Source: Clostridia bacterium
Lineage (GTDB): Bacteria > Bacillota > Clostridia > Oscillospirales > CAG-272
Direction of reading: 5' to 3'
Length of the DNA stretch: 56,830 nucleotides
Assembly: GCA_017411605.1 (NCBI GenBank)
Contig: JAFQPR010000017.1
Coordinates: 1-56,830, forward strand
Under the pieces are notes generated by a model that saw nothing but the letters and a program-made list of their open reading frames with translations, did no database searches and had not been told where the DNA came from. Position numbers and translations under genes: made by a program. Every line of letters begins with the position of its first letter. Position 1 is the first letter of the stretch. Positions 8,284 through 18,054 of the stretch are shown one piece after another.

Positions 8284-8290
8284 TATAATA

Positions 8291-8345
8291 AAAAAGCACT
8301 TATGATATACGGACTTTTTGCCGTGTGATCGCAAGTGCTTTTTTG
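8291..8345. terminator. Bidirectional terminator
   Basis: AAAAAGCACTT pairs with AAGTGCTTTTTT across a loop of about 30 bases, between the converging phosphatase and P-type ATPase genes. Confidence 0.85.
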
Positions 8346-8381
8346 ATTAAAGCAAGCTTATTCGGCTAAACTTAATCAATA

Positions 8382-10733
8382 TTATTTTATTTTTCCTTTT
8401 TTTCGAAGAAAATCATATCCCATATGTATCATTACGGAAACGACAACGGTTACGGACGTAACAACTATAAACAATATAGGATGGTCTAAAGCGGGCTTCA
8501 GGTGAAGCATATCTCCGAGCAGGAATACCGTGAGCGACGTGAAAAGCGCAAGGAGAGCCGCGCATATACAGATAACGCCGATACGCCACTCGGTATAAGG
8601 TCTGCAGAGAAAAACAAGGTTCATAAATGCCGCAACGGTTACGGCTACCGTGCATATCGCGCTGACCGATACCGCAGCAAAAACGTCGCTTTTACCTATT
8701 ACCTGTGTTACGAAAACGGGAATAAGCATTACGACGGCATTCGGGACGCTCTTTCTTAAGACGACCTCAATATACGAGCCCGTCGCACGCCTGAAGTTAG
8801 GCTCAACCGTCAGCATCACCGAGGAGAGTCCTATAACTATCATCTCAACGAGAAGCAACTGCTTCGGGTCAAACGGATATCCCGAAAGAGTTATAAGACT
8901 GAGAACGGAGAGAACGAGCGTAAACACGGTCTTCATCAAATAAAGCACCGATGACATACGAACGTTATTTATACATCTTCTTCCCTCTTTAACTATATCG
9001 GGAAGAACACCAAAGTCCGAGTTCATAAGCACGATCTTGGATACCTTTCTCGCGACCTCGCTTCCGTCCGCCATTGCAATAGAGCAATCGCTCTCCTTCA
9101 GAGCAAGCGTATCGTTTACACCGTCACCCGTCATGGCTACGGTGTGTCCCTTCGATTTAAGGGTCTTTACGAGAAGTATCTTCTGCTCGGGGGTCACTCT
9201 GCCGAAAACGGTATATTCATCGCATACCTCGGCAAGCTCCTCGTCCGATATATCTCTGCAAGAGAGGTATTTCTCAGCGCCGATAATTCCTACGCGCTTT
9301 GCGATAGAGGAAACGGTTTCGGCGTGGTCTCCCGAGATCACCTTTACCGCAACGCCCTGCTCCTGGAAGTTTTCTATGGTATCCTTGGCGTTAGGTCTTA
9401 TTCTATCCGATATCGCGATTATCGCGATAGCCTCTCCGACAGTTTCAAGCTCGTCCTGCTTCGCAAGCACGAGAACTCTCTCGCCGAGCGAGGCGTGATA
9501 GCTTATTCTCGACTCTATCTCGGGAGAAATTGGGCATTTGACAAAATGAGGAGCTCCTATCGAAAAGCATCCCTCTCCCTCAATTCTGACCGATGAATAC
9601 TTTCTTGCCGACGAGAAGGGTATCTTCTCGGTCACGGGCGCTTCACGGTCAACTCCAAAGCGTTCTATCAACGCCTCGCCCGTATGGTTGACAGACTCCT
9701 CGGCGCCCTCTATCATCGCCATAACGCGCGTAATGTATCGCTCTGAATAGTTATCGAATATCTCAACTTCGGTAACCTCCATCGTTCCGTCGGTTATCGT
9801 TCCCGTCTTATCAAGACAGATAACGTCAGCCGAGGCAAGCATCTCAATACTGTACATATCGCGGACAAGGCTTCCGCGCTTACCGAGGGTTATAACACTG
9901 ACAGACAGCGTCAGGGTTACGAGAAGGAACACTCCCGAGGGTATCATTCCTATAACAGAGCCGCAGGTCTTGTTTACTGCCATAACGACATCCTTACCGT
10001 AGGCAAAGTAATTATTGAAGAACAGAAGTCCCGCCATTGGGAATAATATAATAGCTATATATTTAATCAAAGAGTTAAGCTCGCGGAAGAGGTTTGACGA
10101 CGGAGCCTTAAAGCTCTTTGCCGCCTTCTCTATTTTATATATATAATTATCACGTCCGACGCTCGTTACTTTAACGTAGACCGAGCCGCCGACGAGGAAG
10201 CTTCCTGCAAGCACCTTATCTCCGCGAGTCTTCTTTATCGCGTTTGATTCACCCGTAAGCATGCTCTCGTTCGCCTCGGCAACTCCCGAGATCACAACGC
10301 CGTCGGAGAGTATCTGCCTCCCCGCTTCGACGTACATTACGTCACCGAGCACAACGTCTGATGAAAATATATCGTTTTTTATACCGTCACGAACAACGGT
10401 AGCTATTGGGTCCGTGGTTACGGACAGCTTTTCAACCGTTCTTTTCGCCCGAATCTCCTGGTAAAGCGCTATCAGCGTATTCGGCACTACCACCATAAGG
10501 AAGGTCAGATTCGAATAGCTTCCGACCGCGATAAGAACGGCGGTTACCAATGCCCAGATAAGGTTAAAGAAGGTAAAAACGTTATCGTATATTATTCTGA
10601 GATAGCTTTTTCCCGCTTTTGACTCCGCCTTATTGCAAAGTCCGCGCTCAAGACGTTCCTTTGCCTCCTCGACGGACAAGCCGCGAAGCTCTTCCTCTAA
10701 CGATATATCTGTGGCATCTATGAGTTTTTCCAA
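8382..10733 (-). CDS. Cation-translocating P-type ATPase, CtpE-like
   Basis: A 783-residue ATP-driven ion pump in the cell membrane. The standard set is present: actuator motif MLTGES (about 152), DKTGTITDG with the phosphorylated Asp (about 307), nucleotide-domain residues near KYSSVR, and the hinge MTGDGVND (about 550). About ten membrane helices are seen. The M4 ion-site motif reads MIPSG, followed by a run ending SLVRDMYSIEMLASADVICLD; this matches the CtpE/MgtA-like branch rather than heavy-metal (CPC) or Kdp pumps. No N-terminal metal-binding domain is present. CtpE of mycobacteria imports calcium, so a Ca2+ or Mg2+ role is a reasonable inference only. TTG start with GGTGG 7 bases upstream. 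It is monocistronic and diverges from ileS. Confidence 0.9.
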   Translation of the reverse strand: MEKLIDATDISLEEELRGLSVEEAKERLERGLCNKAESKAGKSYLRIIYDNVFTFFNLIWALVTAVLIAVGSYSNLTFLMVVVPNTLIALYQEIRAKRTVEKLSVTTDPIATVVRDGIKNDIFSSDVVLGDVMYVEAGRQILSDGVVISGVAEANESMLTGESNAIKKTRGDKVLAGSFLVGGSVYVKVTSVGRDNYIYKIEKAAKSFKAPSSNLFRELNSLIKYIAIILFPMAGLLFFNNYFAYGKDVVMAVNKTCGSVIGMIPSGVFLLVTLTLSVSVITLGKRGSLVRDMYSIEMLASADVICLDKTGTITDGTMEVTEVEIFDNYSERYITRVMAMIEGAEESVNHTGEALIERFGVDREAPVTEKIPFSSARKYSSVRIEGEGCFSIGAPHFVKCPISPEIESRISYHASLGERVLVLAKQDELETVGEAIAIIAISDRIRPNAKDTIENFQEQGVAVKVISGDHAETVSSIAKRVGIIGAEKYLSCRDISDEELAEVCDEYTVFGRVTPEQKILLVKTLKSKGHTVAMTGDGVNDTLALKESDCSIAMADGSEVARKVSKIVLMNSDFGVLPDIVKEGRRCINNVRMSSVLYLMKTVFTLVLSVLSLITLSGYPFDPKQLLLVEMIVIGLSSVMLTVEPNFRRATGSYIEVVLRKSVPNAVVMLIPVFVTQVIGKSDVFAAVSVSAICTVAVTVAAFMNLVFLCRPYTEWRIGVICICAALLALFTSLTVFLLGDMLHLKPALDHPILFIVVTSVTVVVSVMIHMGYDFLRKKGKIK

Positions 10734-10797
10734 ATAATCACCACCGAATATATATTATATATCTATATCTTAATATTAACTGATCAAATTATCTATA

Positions 10798-10826
10798 ATG
10801 ATATCATAATTACGGTGGTAAGTCAA
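10798..10826 (-). promoter_or_regulatory. Predicted promoter of the P-type ATPase
   Basis: On the minus strand TTGACT (10821-10826), a 17-base spacer and TATCAT (10798-10803), about 65 bases before the TTG start. The remaining AT-rich stretch up to 10931 shows no gene. Confidence 0.65.
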
Positions 10827-10931
10827 TGTTAAACTATAAAAATAATTAAATTTTTCTACTTATGTTATTCTTATTTTTTTGTAAAAAAACACACTTGTAC
10901 CCCTTTATGAGGTACATTTTTTAAAAAACTA

Positions 10932-10960
10932 TTGACTTTAAACTAAACTTTGTATATAAT
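10932..10960 (+). promoter_or_regulatory. Predicted promoter of the ileS T-box transcript
   Basis: TTGACT (10932-10937), exactly 17 bases, then TATAAT (10955-10960). It places the transcript start just before the T-box leader. Confidence 0.85.
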
Positions 10961-10984
10961 AATGAAGGAAAAAGAGTCGGACGC

Positions 10985-11223
10985 GTCCGGCTTATATATA
11001 ATAAAAGCTTTGACGAAGACAGTAGCGAAAATGAAAGGCTTCCAGAGAGTCGGGAGAGGTGTGAGCCCGGCAGCGAGTATTTTTCGTGAATATCACTTCC
11101 GAGCCGCACGTATGAAAGCCCGCGCAAGTAATGCATGACGTTTGCCCCACGTAATACGGGCGCATATTGATAGATATGTAATACGGTGGTATATTCCCGT
11201 TTCTTATCGGAACGGGTTTTTTT
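10985..11223 (+). promoter_or_regulatory. T-box riboswitch, isoleucine type
   Basis: Senses uncharged tRNA-Ile and controls ileS by antitermination. Visible parts in order: the stem I start around GACGAAGACAGTAGC, the AGAGAGTCGGG/GAGCCCGG region, the specifier loop GAATATCAC with ATC (about 11092-11094) as the Ile codon, and the T-box core ending GGTGGTA. TGGT at 11187-11190 complements the ACCA end of tRNA-Ile. The terminator stem CCCGTTTC/GGAACGGG (11196-11216) and seven T residues follow. The specifier, the acceptor-end complement and the downstream gene all agree. Confidence 0.95.
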
Positions 11224-11265
11224 GTTATTTGAATTGTTATTAAATTTCCCAAAAGGAGTCTATAT

Positions 11266-14200
11266 ATGAAAGAAGTTTACGAAAAGGTCTCCGCCAGCCT
11301 CGGATTTGTCGAAAGAGAAAAGGCAACCAGAAAGTTCTGGGAAGAAAACGGAGTTTTCGAGAAGAGCGTTGAGATCCGAGAGGGCGCTCCGAATTTCACC
11401 TTCTATGAAGGCCCGCCAACAGCAAACGGTAAGCCTCATATCGGTCATGTTCTCACAAGAGTTATAAAGGATGCCATTCCCCGTTATCGCACTATGAAGG
11501 GCGTTCGCGTTCTTCGTAAGGCAGGTTGGGATACGCACGGCTTGCCCGTTGAGCTTGAGGTTGAGAAAAAGCTCGGCATAGACGGCAAGGATCAGATCGA
11601 GAGCTACGGTCTTGAGCCCTTCATCGGTCACTGCAAGGAGTCCGTATGGAACTACAAGAAAATGTGGGAGGATTTCTCCGGCACCGTAGGCTATTGGGTT
11701 GACAACGAGCATCCTTACGTTACTTATACCAACGATTTCATCGAGTCCGAATGGTGGGCTCTCAAGCAGATATTCGATAAGGGACTGCTCTACAAGGGCT
11801 TCAAGATAGTTCCCTACTGCCCGAGATGCGGTACTCCCCTCTCCTCTCACGAGGTTGCTCAGGGCTATAAGCTCGTTAAGGAAAAATCTGCTATCGCGCG
11901 CTTCAAGTGCGCTGACGAGGACGCTTATTTCCTCGCGTGGACAACAACACCCTGGACGCTTCCCTCAAACGTTGCGCTTTGCGTTAACCCCGAGGACACC
12001 TATTGCAAGGTTAAGGCGGCTGACGGTTATACCTATTATATGGCTAAGGCTCTTCTTGACAAGGTTCTCGGACCGCTTGCAAAGGAAGAGGGCGAAGCAG
12101 CTTATGAAATTCTTGAGGAGATGAAGGGTATCGCGCTCGAGCGCAAGCATTATCTTCCCCTCTTTGACTGCACGGGTGAGTACGTCAAGGGTCTCGGCAA
12201 AGACGCTCACTTCGTAACCTGCGACAGCTACGTTACGATGTCCGACGGTACGGGTATCGTTCATATCGCTCCCGCATTCGGCGAGGACGACAGCAAGGTC
12301 GGTAAAAAATACGATCTCCCCTTCGTTCAGTTTGTTGACGGCAAGGGTGAGATGACCTCTCACACTCCTTACGCAGGCGTGTTCGTTAAGAAGGCTGATC
12401 CGATGATACTCGACGATCTCAAAGCGTCGGGCAAGCTCTTCTCCGCTCCTAAGTTCGAGCACGATTATCCACACTGCTGGAGATGTAACACTCCTCTTAT
12501 ATACTACGCGCGTGACACCTGGTTCATTCAGATGACCGCGGTAAAGGATAATCTTATCCGCAATAACAATACCGTTAATTGGATCCCCGAAAGCATCGGT
12601 AAAGGCAGATTCGGAGATTGGCTTGAAAACATTCAGGACTGGGGTCTTTCACGTAACAGATATTGGGGCACTCCCCTTAATATCTGGGAATGCTCCTGCG
12701 GACACAGACACGCCATCGGCTCTATAGAGGAGCTTCGCGGAATGTCCGACAATTGCCCCGAGGATATCGAGCTTCACCGCCCCTTTATCGACGCGGTTAC
12801 TCTTAAGTGCCCCAAGTGCTCGGGTGAGATGAAGAGAGTCAGCGAGGTTATCGACTGCTGGTTTGACTCAGGCTCAATGCCCTTCGCTCAGTGGCACTAT
12901 CCCTTCGAAAACAAAGAGATGTTCGACTCGCAGTTCCCCGCAGATTTCATCAGCGAGGGCGTTGACCAGACGCGCGGTTGGTTCTATTCTCTTATGGCAA
13001 TATCAACTCTTATCTTCGACAAAGCTCCTTACAAGAACGTTCTCGTCCTCGGACACGTGCTTGATAAGGACGGACAGAAGATGTCCAAATCCAAGGGTAA
13101 CGCAGTAGATCCGTTCGAGGCTCTCGAGGCTTACGGCGCCGACGCTATCCGTTGGTACTTCTACTCCAACTCCGCACCCTGGCTCCCCAACCGCTTCTTC
13201 GGCGAAGCTGTAGTTGAAGGTCAGCGCAAATATATGGGTACGCTCTGGAACACCTATGCGTTCTACGTGCTTTACGCAAACATCGACGGCTTTGATCCCA
13301 CGAAGCACACCCTCAACCGCAACACGCTTACCGTTATGGATAAGTGGATACTCTCCAAGCTGAACACGGCTGTTAAGCTCGTTGACGGATATATGGAGAA
13401 CTACAAGCTCGTTGAGTCCACGAGAGTACTCGAAAACCTCGTTGACGAGCTTTCCAACTGGTACGTACGCAGATGCCGCGAGCGTTTCTGGGTTAAGGAT
13501 ATGCCCGAGGATAAGGTTAACGCGTATATGACGCTTTACACCTGCCTTGTTACTATCGCAAAGCTCTCGGCTCCTCTTATCCCCTTCATGACAGAGGATA
13601 TTTACAGAAATCTCGTGCTTTCGGTTGACAAGAGCGCGCCTATCTCGGTTCACCTTTGCGACTTCCCCGTCTGCGATGAGTCGCTTATCGACCGTGACCT
13701 TGAAGAAAATATGGATGAGGTCGTTGACGTAGTCGTTCTCGGACGCGCCTGCAGAAACGCGGCAGCAATAAAGAACCGCCAGCCCGTGGCAAAAATGTAC
13801 GTCAAGGCTGACAGAACTCCCGACGACAGCTTTATCTCGGTAATTGCCGAAGAGCTCAACGTTAAGTCGGTTGAATTTACAGACAACGTTAAGGGCTTCA
13901 CAACTTACAGCTTTAAGCCTCAGCTTCGTACCGTAGGTCCGAAGTACGGTAAATATCTCGGTGCGATAAAGAACGCGCTTTCAAGCCTCGACGGCAACGC
14001 CGCTATGGATGAGCTTGAGGCTAACGGCGAGCTTAAGCTTGACCTTGGAGAGGTAGTAGCTTCTCTTACCAAGGACGATCTCCTTATAGAGATGACAAAG
14101 ATGGAGGGATTTGAGTCCCTTTCCGATCACGGTATCACGGTGGTTATCGACAAGAATCTCACCCCCGAGCTTATTGAAGAGGGTAACGTTCGCGAAATAA

Positions 14201-14427
14201 TCTCCAAAATCCAGACGATGAGAAAGGACTCGGGCTTCGAGGTTATGGATAACATCCGTCTTGCCTTTACGGGTAACGAAAAAATCGCAGCCATCGCAGA
14301 GCGCAACAAGGACGAGATCATGGGCGATACGCTTACGGTTGAGATTCTCTATAACACTACTCTCACTCATTCCAAGGAGTGGAACATCAACGGTGAGAAC
14401 GTTACTATTTCAGTAGAAAAGATTTAA
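11266..14427 (+). CDS. ileS: Isoleucine-tRNA ligase, long (IleS2-like) type
   Basis: Charges tRNA-Ile with isoleucine. The 1053-residue length exceeds the roughly 920 of common bacterial IleS and fits the eukaryote-like type. The catalytic core shows FYEGPPTANGKPHIGHV with a canonical HIGH motif (about 56), WDTHGLPVELEVEKKLGI, an editing domain with the WTTTPWTLPSN entry and CDSYVTMSDGTGIVH, WFDSGSMPFAQW, and GQKMSKSKGN for ATP binding (about 605). An anticodon-binding domain and a long C-terminal extension follow. AAAGGAG precedes the ATG. Expression is under the T-box just upstream and ends at a strong terminator. IleS2-type enzymes are generally less sensitive to mupirocin; that is family knowledge, not shown here. 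Confidence 0.97.
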   Translation: MKEVYEKVSASLGFVEREKATRKFWEENGVFEKSVEIREGAPNFTFYEGPPTANGKPHIGHVLTRVIKDAIPRYRTMKGVRVLRKAGWDTHGLPVELEVEKKLGIDGKDQIESYGLEPFIGHCKESVWNYKKMWEDFSGTVGYWVDNEHPYVTYTNDFIESEWWALKQIFDKGLLYKGFKIVPYCPRCGTPLSSHEVAQGYKLVKEKSAIARFKCADEDAYFLAWTTTPWTLPSNVALCVNPEDTYCKVKAADGYTYYMAKALLDKVLGPLAKEEGEAAYEILEEMKGIALERKHYLPLFDCTGEYVKGLGKDAHFVTCDSYVTMSDGTGIVHIAPAFGEDDSKVGKKYDLPFVQFVDGKGEMTSHTPYAGVFVKKADPMILDDLKASGKLFSAPKFEHDYPHCWRCNTPLIYYARDTWFIQMTAVKDNLIRNNNTVNWIPESIGKGRFGDWLENIQDWGLSRNRYWGTPLNIWECSCGHRHAIGSIEELRGMSDNCPEDIELHRPFIDAVTLKCPKCSGEMKRVSEVIDCWFDSGSMPFAQWHYPFENKEMFDSQFPADFISEGVDQTRGWFYSLMAISTLIFDKAPYKNVLVLGHVLDKDGQKMSKSKGNAVDPFEALEAYGADAIRWYFYSNSAPWLPNRFFGEAVVEGQRKYMGTLWNTYAFYVLYANIDGFDPTKHTLNRNTLTVMDKWILSKLNTAVKLVDGYMENYKLVESTRVLENLVDELSNWYVRRCRERFWVKDMPEDKVNAYMTLYTCLVTIAKLSAPLIPFMTEDIYRNLVLSVDKSAPISVHLCDFPVCDESLIDRDLEENMDEVVDVVVLGRACRNAAAIKNRQPVAKMYVKADRTPDDSFISVIAEELNVKSVEFTDNVKGFTTYSFKPQLRTVGPKYGKYLGAIKNALSSLDGNAAMDELEANGELKLDLGEVVASLTKDDLLIEMTKMEGFESLSDHGITVVIDKNLTPELIEEGNVREIISKIQTMRKDSGFEVMDNIRLAFTGNEKIAAIAERNKDEIMGDTLTVEILYNTTLTHSKEWNINGENVTISVEKI

Positions 14428-14485
14428 TTTACTCAAATAGAGATAAGCCATTAGGCTAAAATAAATCAAAAGCAAAAAGCAAAAA

Positions 14486-14528
14486 ACAAGACTGCTGTAA
14501 ACGATTGTTTGCAACAGTCTTGTTTTTA
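14486..14528. terminator. Terminator after ileS, probably bidirectional
   Basis: ACAAGACTG pairs with CAGTCTTGT, with an inner GTAAAC/GTTTGC helix, followed by TTTTATT. An A-rich 5' flank lets it also serve the converging secreted-protein genes on the minus strand. Confidence 0.88.
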
Positions 14529-14567
14529 TTATCATTTTTTAAATTTTAATGTTTTTATATTTCGTTT

Positions 14568-16289
14568 TTATTCCGCTTCGGTTTCTTCGTTTGCCGCGAG
14601 ATAAATCTCAGCGAGCTCGTGAACGATCTCATACTGCTCCGCGGAATAAACTCCTTCAGTCTCGGTAGCAAGAACCGCGTCGATATACTCGCTGACAGTA
14701 AACGTCCAGGTGGTATCAACGTAAACACCCTTGCCGTAATCGCAAGGAATTCTTACGGTAATTTCATCGTTTGCGCCATCGGGGTAGATAATACCCGTTA
14801 CGGCGTAGCAATACTTAACGCCGTCAATCTCTTCCTCGCCCCAATCCTTTTTACCGAAGTTTTCACCCTGGATAAGAACGTTCACGTAGTCTACGTAGCC
14901 TTCGTCGATAATTGCGGCAGGCGCGTAAAGCTTAAAGTAAAGCTCGTCATTTTCATACACGGCGCGCACCTTAAGACTGTAATCCGCAACAAGACCTACG
15001 GTGTAAACTATAACTCCGTTGTTATTTATCTCTTTGTGCCATCCATACTTATAAACACCCGCTTTGCCGCCTATGGGAAGCTCGAACGGACGAACGGGCT
15101 CCTCGCTCTTCATCCAGGTCTGAGATATCTTATTCGCGCCCATAACGAACTGATACTTTACAGCTTCATCCGAATGAACTAACGTTGAAGGCGATTTTAG
15201 CTTCGGGACTTCTGCCGTCAAGGGATTGAAGTTTATCGAGTTATCAAAATACTCAAATTTGGAGAGACCTTGCGTAAGCTCAACGTCGGAATACGTAGTA
15301 ACGGCAACCAGATCGTCACGGTTCGCTATGAGTTCCATCATATAATCGCCGTTGGAATCGGCCGCAAAGACGTTTTTACCGTAGAGATGCAGAGTACCAA
15401 CTCCCATACCCGACGAGGCGCTCTCAACTCTGTATGACGTTATGCAATCGGTCATATTGACAGTACCGAACGCATTGTTGAAAAGCTTCAGCGCATCAGA
15501 CTGATAATGCATAAATACACAGTTCGTCATATTAAGAACGGTATCGCTTCCCGCAGAATTGATCGGCGCCTTCGTTTCCATACTGATGATATTGGCATTG
15601 TTGAAATTCATTACGATCTTGCCGCCTCGGGGAATTATGTATCCGCTGTAATCGGAGTGAATACTGTAATAGCTTCCGCCGTTTACGTTAAATCTGCAGT
15701 TTTCATCGCAGTTCATTATTCCTACGTTATCAATAACGATGTCTATAAGGCACGCGGAATATGTACTGATATTCGCGCCGGGATACGTCACCTCACCGTA
15801 GGTAAAATCACCTACGTTCATTACGGAGGAATAACCTCTCACATTGAACACGTTTCCGCTAGTCGAGCTCTCGACAAGGTTAGCGCAATAAAGAACAGCT
15901 CCCTTTACCGAGGAATAAACGTTAAGTGTGGTATAATCACCCGTGCTTATAAGCGCAGGAGTTATCTTCGTGCTCGTATATATCTTTTTTCCGTTAAGGT
16001 CAAGATTGATAGTTCTGGGCGCATCCTCCGCGCTTGCAAAATAAAGCTGACGGGACGCTTCAATATTTCTGTTTATAACAACGGTGTCGCCATCCTCAAG
16101 ACTTGAAGCCGCCTCCACAAGGTCCTCGAATGAGTCCCCGGTAATTTCTTTCAGGTTTCCGTCCTTATCATATACGGAGAACGCAGACGCTATCTCTTCT
16201 TCCCCCTCGGCATATCCGGCAACGGCAAAGGCGCAGAACGCCAAAGACAAAACAAGAGAAAATACCAACGCTTTTAATATTCTCTTCAT
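14568..16289 (-). CDS. Secreted protein of unknown function (tandem paralogue A)
   Basis: The 573-residue product begins with a classic Sec signal peptide (MKRILKALVF... cleaved after AGYA, about residue 25). The mature part has short repetitive beta-strand units (residues about 60-330, rich in Asn, Thr, Ser and Gly) that look like a right-handed beta-helix, including VTYPGANISTYSACLIDI. A second domain (about 370-530) carries AGVYKYGW, AAIIDEGYVDY and KDWGEEEIDGVKY, and the C-terminus is a short helical, acidic tail. There is no LPXTG motif, lipobox or C-terminal anchor, so it is probably released or loosely attached. The neighbouring gene at 16319 is clearly paralogous. I chose the ATG at 16289 (GGAGG 7 bases upstream) over the in-frame TTG one codon earlier. 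Function unknown; no catalytic residues can be named. Confidence 0.82.
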   Translation of the reverse strand: MKRILKALVFSLVLSLAFCAFAVAGYAEGEEEIASAFSVYDKDGNLKEITGDSFEDLVEAASSLEDGDTVVINRNIEASRQLYFASAEDAPRTINLDLNGKKIYTSTKITPALISTGDYTTLNVYSSVKGAVLYCANLVESSTSGNVFNVRGYSSVMNVGDFTYGEVTYPGANISTYSACLIDIVIDNVGIMNCDENCRFNVNGGSYYSIHSDYSGYIIPRGGKIVMNFNNANIISMETKAPINSAGSDTVLNMTNCVFMHYQSDALKLFNNAFGTVNMTDCITSYRVESASSGMGVGTLHLYGKNVFAADSNGDYMMELIANRDDLVAVTTYSDVELTQGLSKFEYFDNSINFNPLTAEVPKLKSPSTLVHSDEAVKYQFVMGANKISQTWMKSEEPVRPFELPIGGKAGVYKYGWHKEINNNGVIVYTVGLVADYSLKVRAVYENDELYFKLYAPAAIIDEGYVDYVNVLIQGENFGKKDWGEEEIDGVKYCYAVTGIIYPDGANDEITVRIPCDYGKGVYVDTTWTFTVSEYIDAVLATETEGVYSAEQYEIVHELAEIYLAANEETEAE

Positions 16290-16318
16290 CAAACTACCTC
16301 CGTTTGTTTATTGCGCCA

Positions 16319-18004
16319 TCAGGCAGGAACGCCGTATAGCGGTAAATATCTGTTCTTTACTTCTTCGACGAGCTCCATCTGCTCATCCGTATATTTTTCG
16401 GCATTCGCATAGACGATATCGAGATACTTGGAGAGGTTAATTCTCCACATACCCTCAGCAGCCACAGGCTTCTTGCCGTCTATTATATCGCAAGGAATAT
16501 ATATCTCGAAGATTTCGTCAATGTCATCTTCCGCGATATTCATAGTAATATATTCATAATACTTTTCGCCGTCTATCTCGGCTTCCGACCAATCCTTTGC
16601 GGTAAAGCCTGAGCCTCCGATCATTCCCTCGGCGTAGCTTATGAAGCCATCGTCAATTATAAATGCGGGAACAAAGATATGATAGCAGAAAGCATCATCC
16701 GTATATTCGCCCTGTACCTTAGGATTGAAGTCTACGATATACGTGGATTTATAAACAACGCCTTCCTCGTTTATTTCGGTTTTCAGCCAACCCTTTTTAT
16801 AAAGTCCGTCAGTACCCGTCGGAGAAATCTCGAAGGGTGGCTCGGGATCAACGCCCACTTGCCATAGCTCTTCTTTTTCATTGCCGTCATACTGCCAGGT
16901 GCATTTGAAGGTCTCGCTGCGAGGAACGAAAACAAAAGCATCTCCAAAATCGGTTATGGATTCCTGCAATTTGTTGAACCTACCCGAATTGTCGTATCTC
17001 CAATAATCGACTCCGCCCTGAACAAGCTCGCATTTAAGGCTCGTTCTTGCGGGAGTTTTTCCCTCTCCGTCTACAAGGAGGTTTGAGTCGAAGCCAAATC
17101 CCGCGCCAAAGATGTTCTCTCCCTCGAGCGTTACAAGATTCGTGCCGGCTCCGTTCTGCGCAACTAAGGAGTAGTTGGTTTTACAGTTCTTCATATAGAT
17201 ATTTGCCTGAACCTGATTAAATAGATACTTGCTTGTTCCGTCAAGTCTGAAGATCAGACAATTTTCAAGATATAGACTCGTTTCGGGATCCTCGGAATGT
17301 ATTAGATTATTATTAGCATCAACAAGAATATCGGCATTCTTTAAGGTGATCACGCCATCACCGTTTCTCGGGTTGATGAAGCCCATCCAATCGGCAATGT
17401 TCGCAAAGTGCTGACCTCCGTCACCGTTAAAGCCGACAGTTCCCTTTCCTCTTATATCCACAAAGCAGGATGAGAAGGTCGAAATATTCGAGCCGGGATA
17501 GGTTTCGCCCTTAAGTGACACCGTACCGCCGAGATTGATAAGACCACCCTCTCCTGTTACGCTGAAAATGCATCCGCCTTGCGTGGACTTTGTCGCCTCA
17601 TCTATCATATAAAGAAACGCCTCGGGCTTAGAGGACGTAACGTTAAGCGTCACGTTTCTTTGTACACCGAACATTGTGGGAACCGAACTTTTAGAGGTGG
17701 AATACAGTCCGTAGCCCGCGAGGTCTATAGTAATTTCTTTAGGATGATCAGCATCCGAATCGAGATATACTCCCGAGCCCATATACACGTTTGCGCAAAG
17801 AGTTACTATCGATCCGTCGGGAAGCGACTCAACAACTTTGGAAAAGCTATCGGTCTCTCCGTATTCCGTAACCGCGCCGTCAGCCGATTCGACGGTAAAC
17901 AATACTTTTGTTCCACCGTCATCCGCCGTGGCTATTATTCCGCAGGCAAAAACCATAAGAACGGAAAGAAACACGGCAAATATACGCTTTGAATAAAGTT
18001 TCAT
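16319..18004 (-). CDS. Secreted protein of unknown function (tandem paralogue B)
   Basis: A 561-residue protein with a Sec signal peptide (cleavage near IIATA/DDGG, about residue 27) and the same layout as its neighbour: probable beta-helix units (about 55-320) including ETYPGSNISTFSSCFVDI, then DGLYKKGW, AFIIDDGFISY, KDWSEAEIDGEKYYEY, and a short helical C-terminus (LSKYLDIVYANAEKYTDEQM). The pair lies 29 bases apart on one transcript, B first. Shared domain order and motifs show tandem duplication, but identity is moderate, so the copies have diverged. The ATG at 18004, with GTGGAG 6 bases upstream, is preferred over the GTG at 18016, which overlaps that site. A strong promoter precedes it. 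Function unknown. Confidence 0.82.
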   Translation of the reverse strand: MKLYSKRIFAVFLSVLMVFACGIIATADDGGTKVLFTVESADGAVTEYGETDSFSKVVESLPDGSIVTLCANVYMGSGVYLDSDADHPKEITIDLAGYGLYSTSKSSVPTMFGVQRNVTLNVTSSKPEAFLYMIDEATKSTQGGCIFSVTGEGGLINLGGTVSLKGETYPGSNISTFSSCFVDIRGKGTVGFNGDGGQHFANIADWMGFINPRNGDGVITLKNADILVDANNNLIHSEDPETSLYLENCLIFRLDGTSKYLFNQVQANIYMKNCKTNYSLVAQNGAGTNLVTLEGENIFGAGFGFDSNLLVDGEGKTPARTSLKCELVQGGVDYWRYDNSGRFNKLQESITDFGDAFVFVPRSETFKCTWQYDGNEKEELWQVGVDPEPPFEISPTGTDGLYKKGWLKTEINEEGVVYKSTYIVDFNPKVQGEYTDDAFCYHIFVPAFIIDDGFISYAEGMIGGSGFTAKDWSEAEIDGEKYYEYITMNIAEDDIDEIFEIYIPCDIIDGKKPVAAEGMWRINLSKYLDIVYANAEKYTDEQMELVEEVKNRYLPLYGVPA

Positions 18005-18054
18005 ATTTAACTCCACATATATTATTTAAAATATTTCATAATTCCTCATAATAT

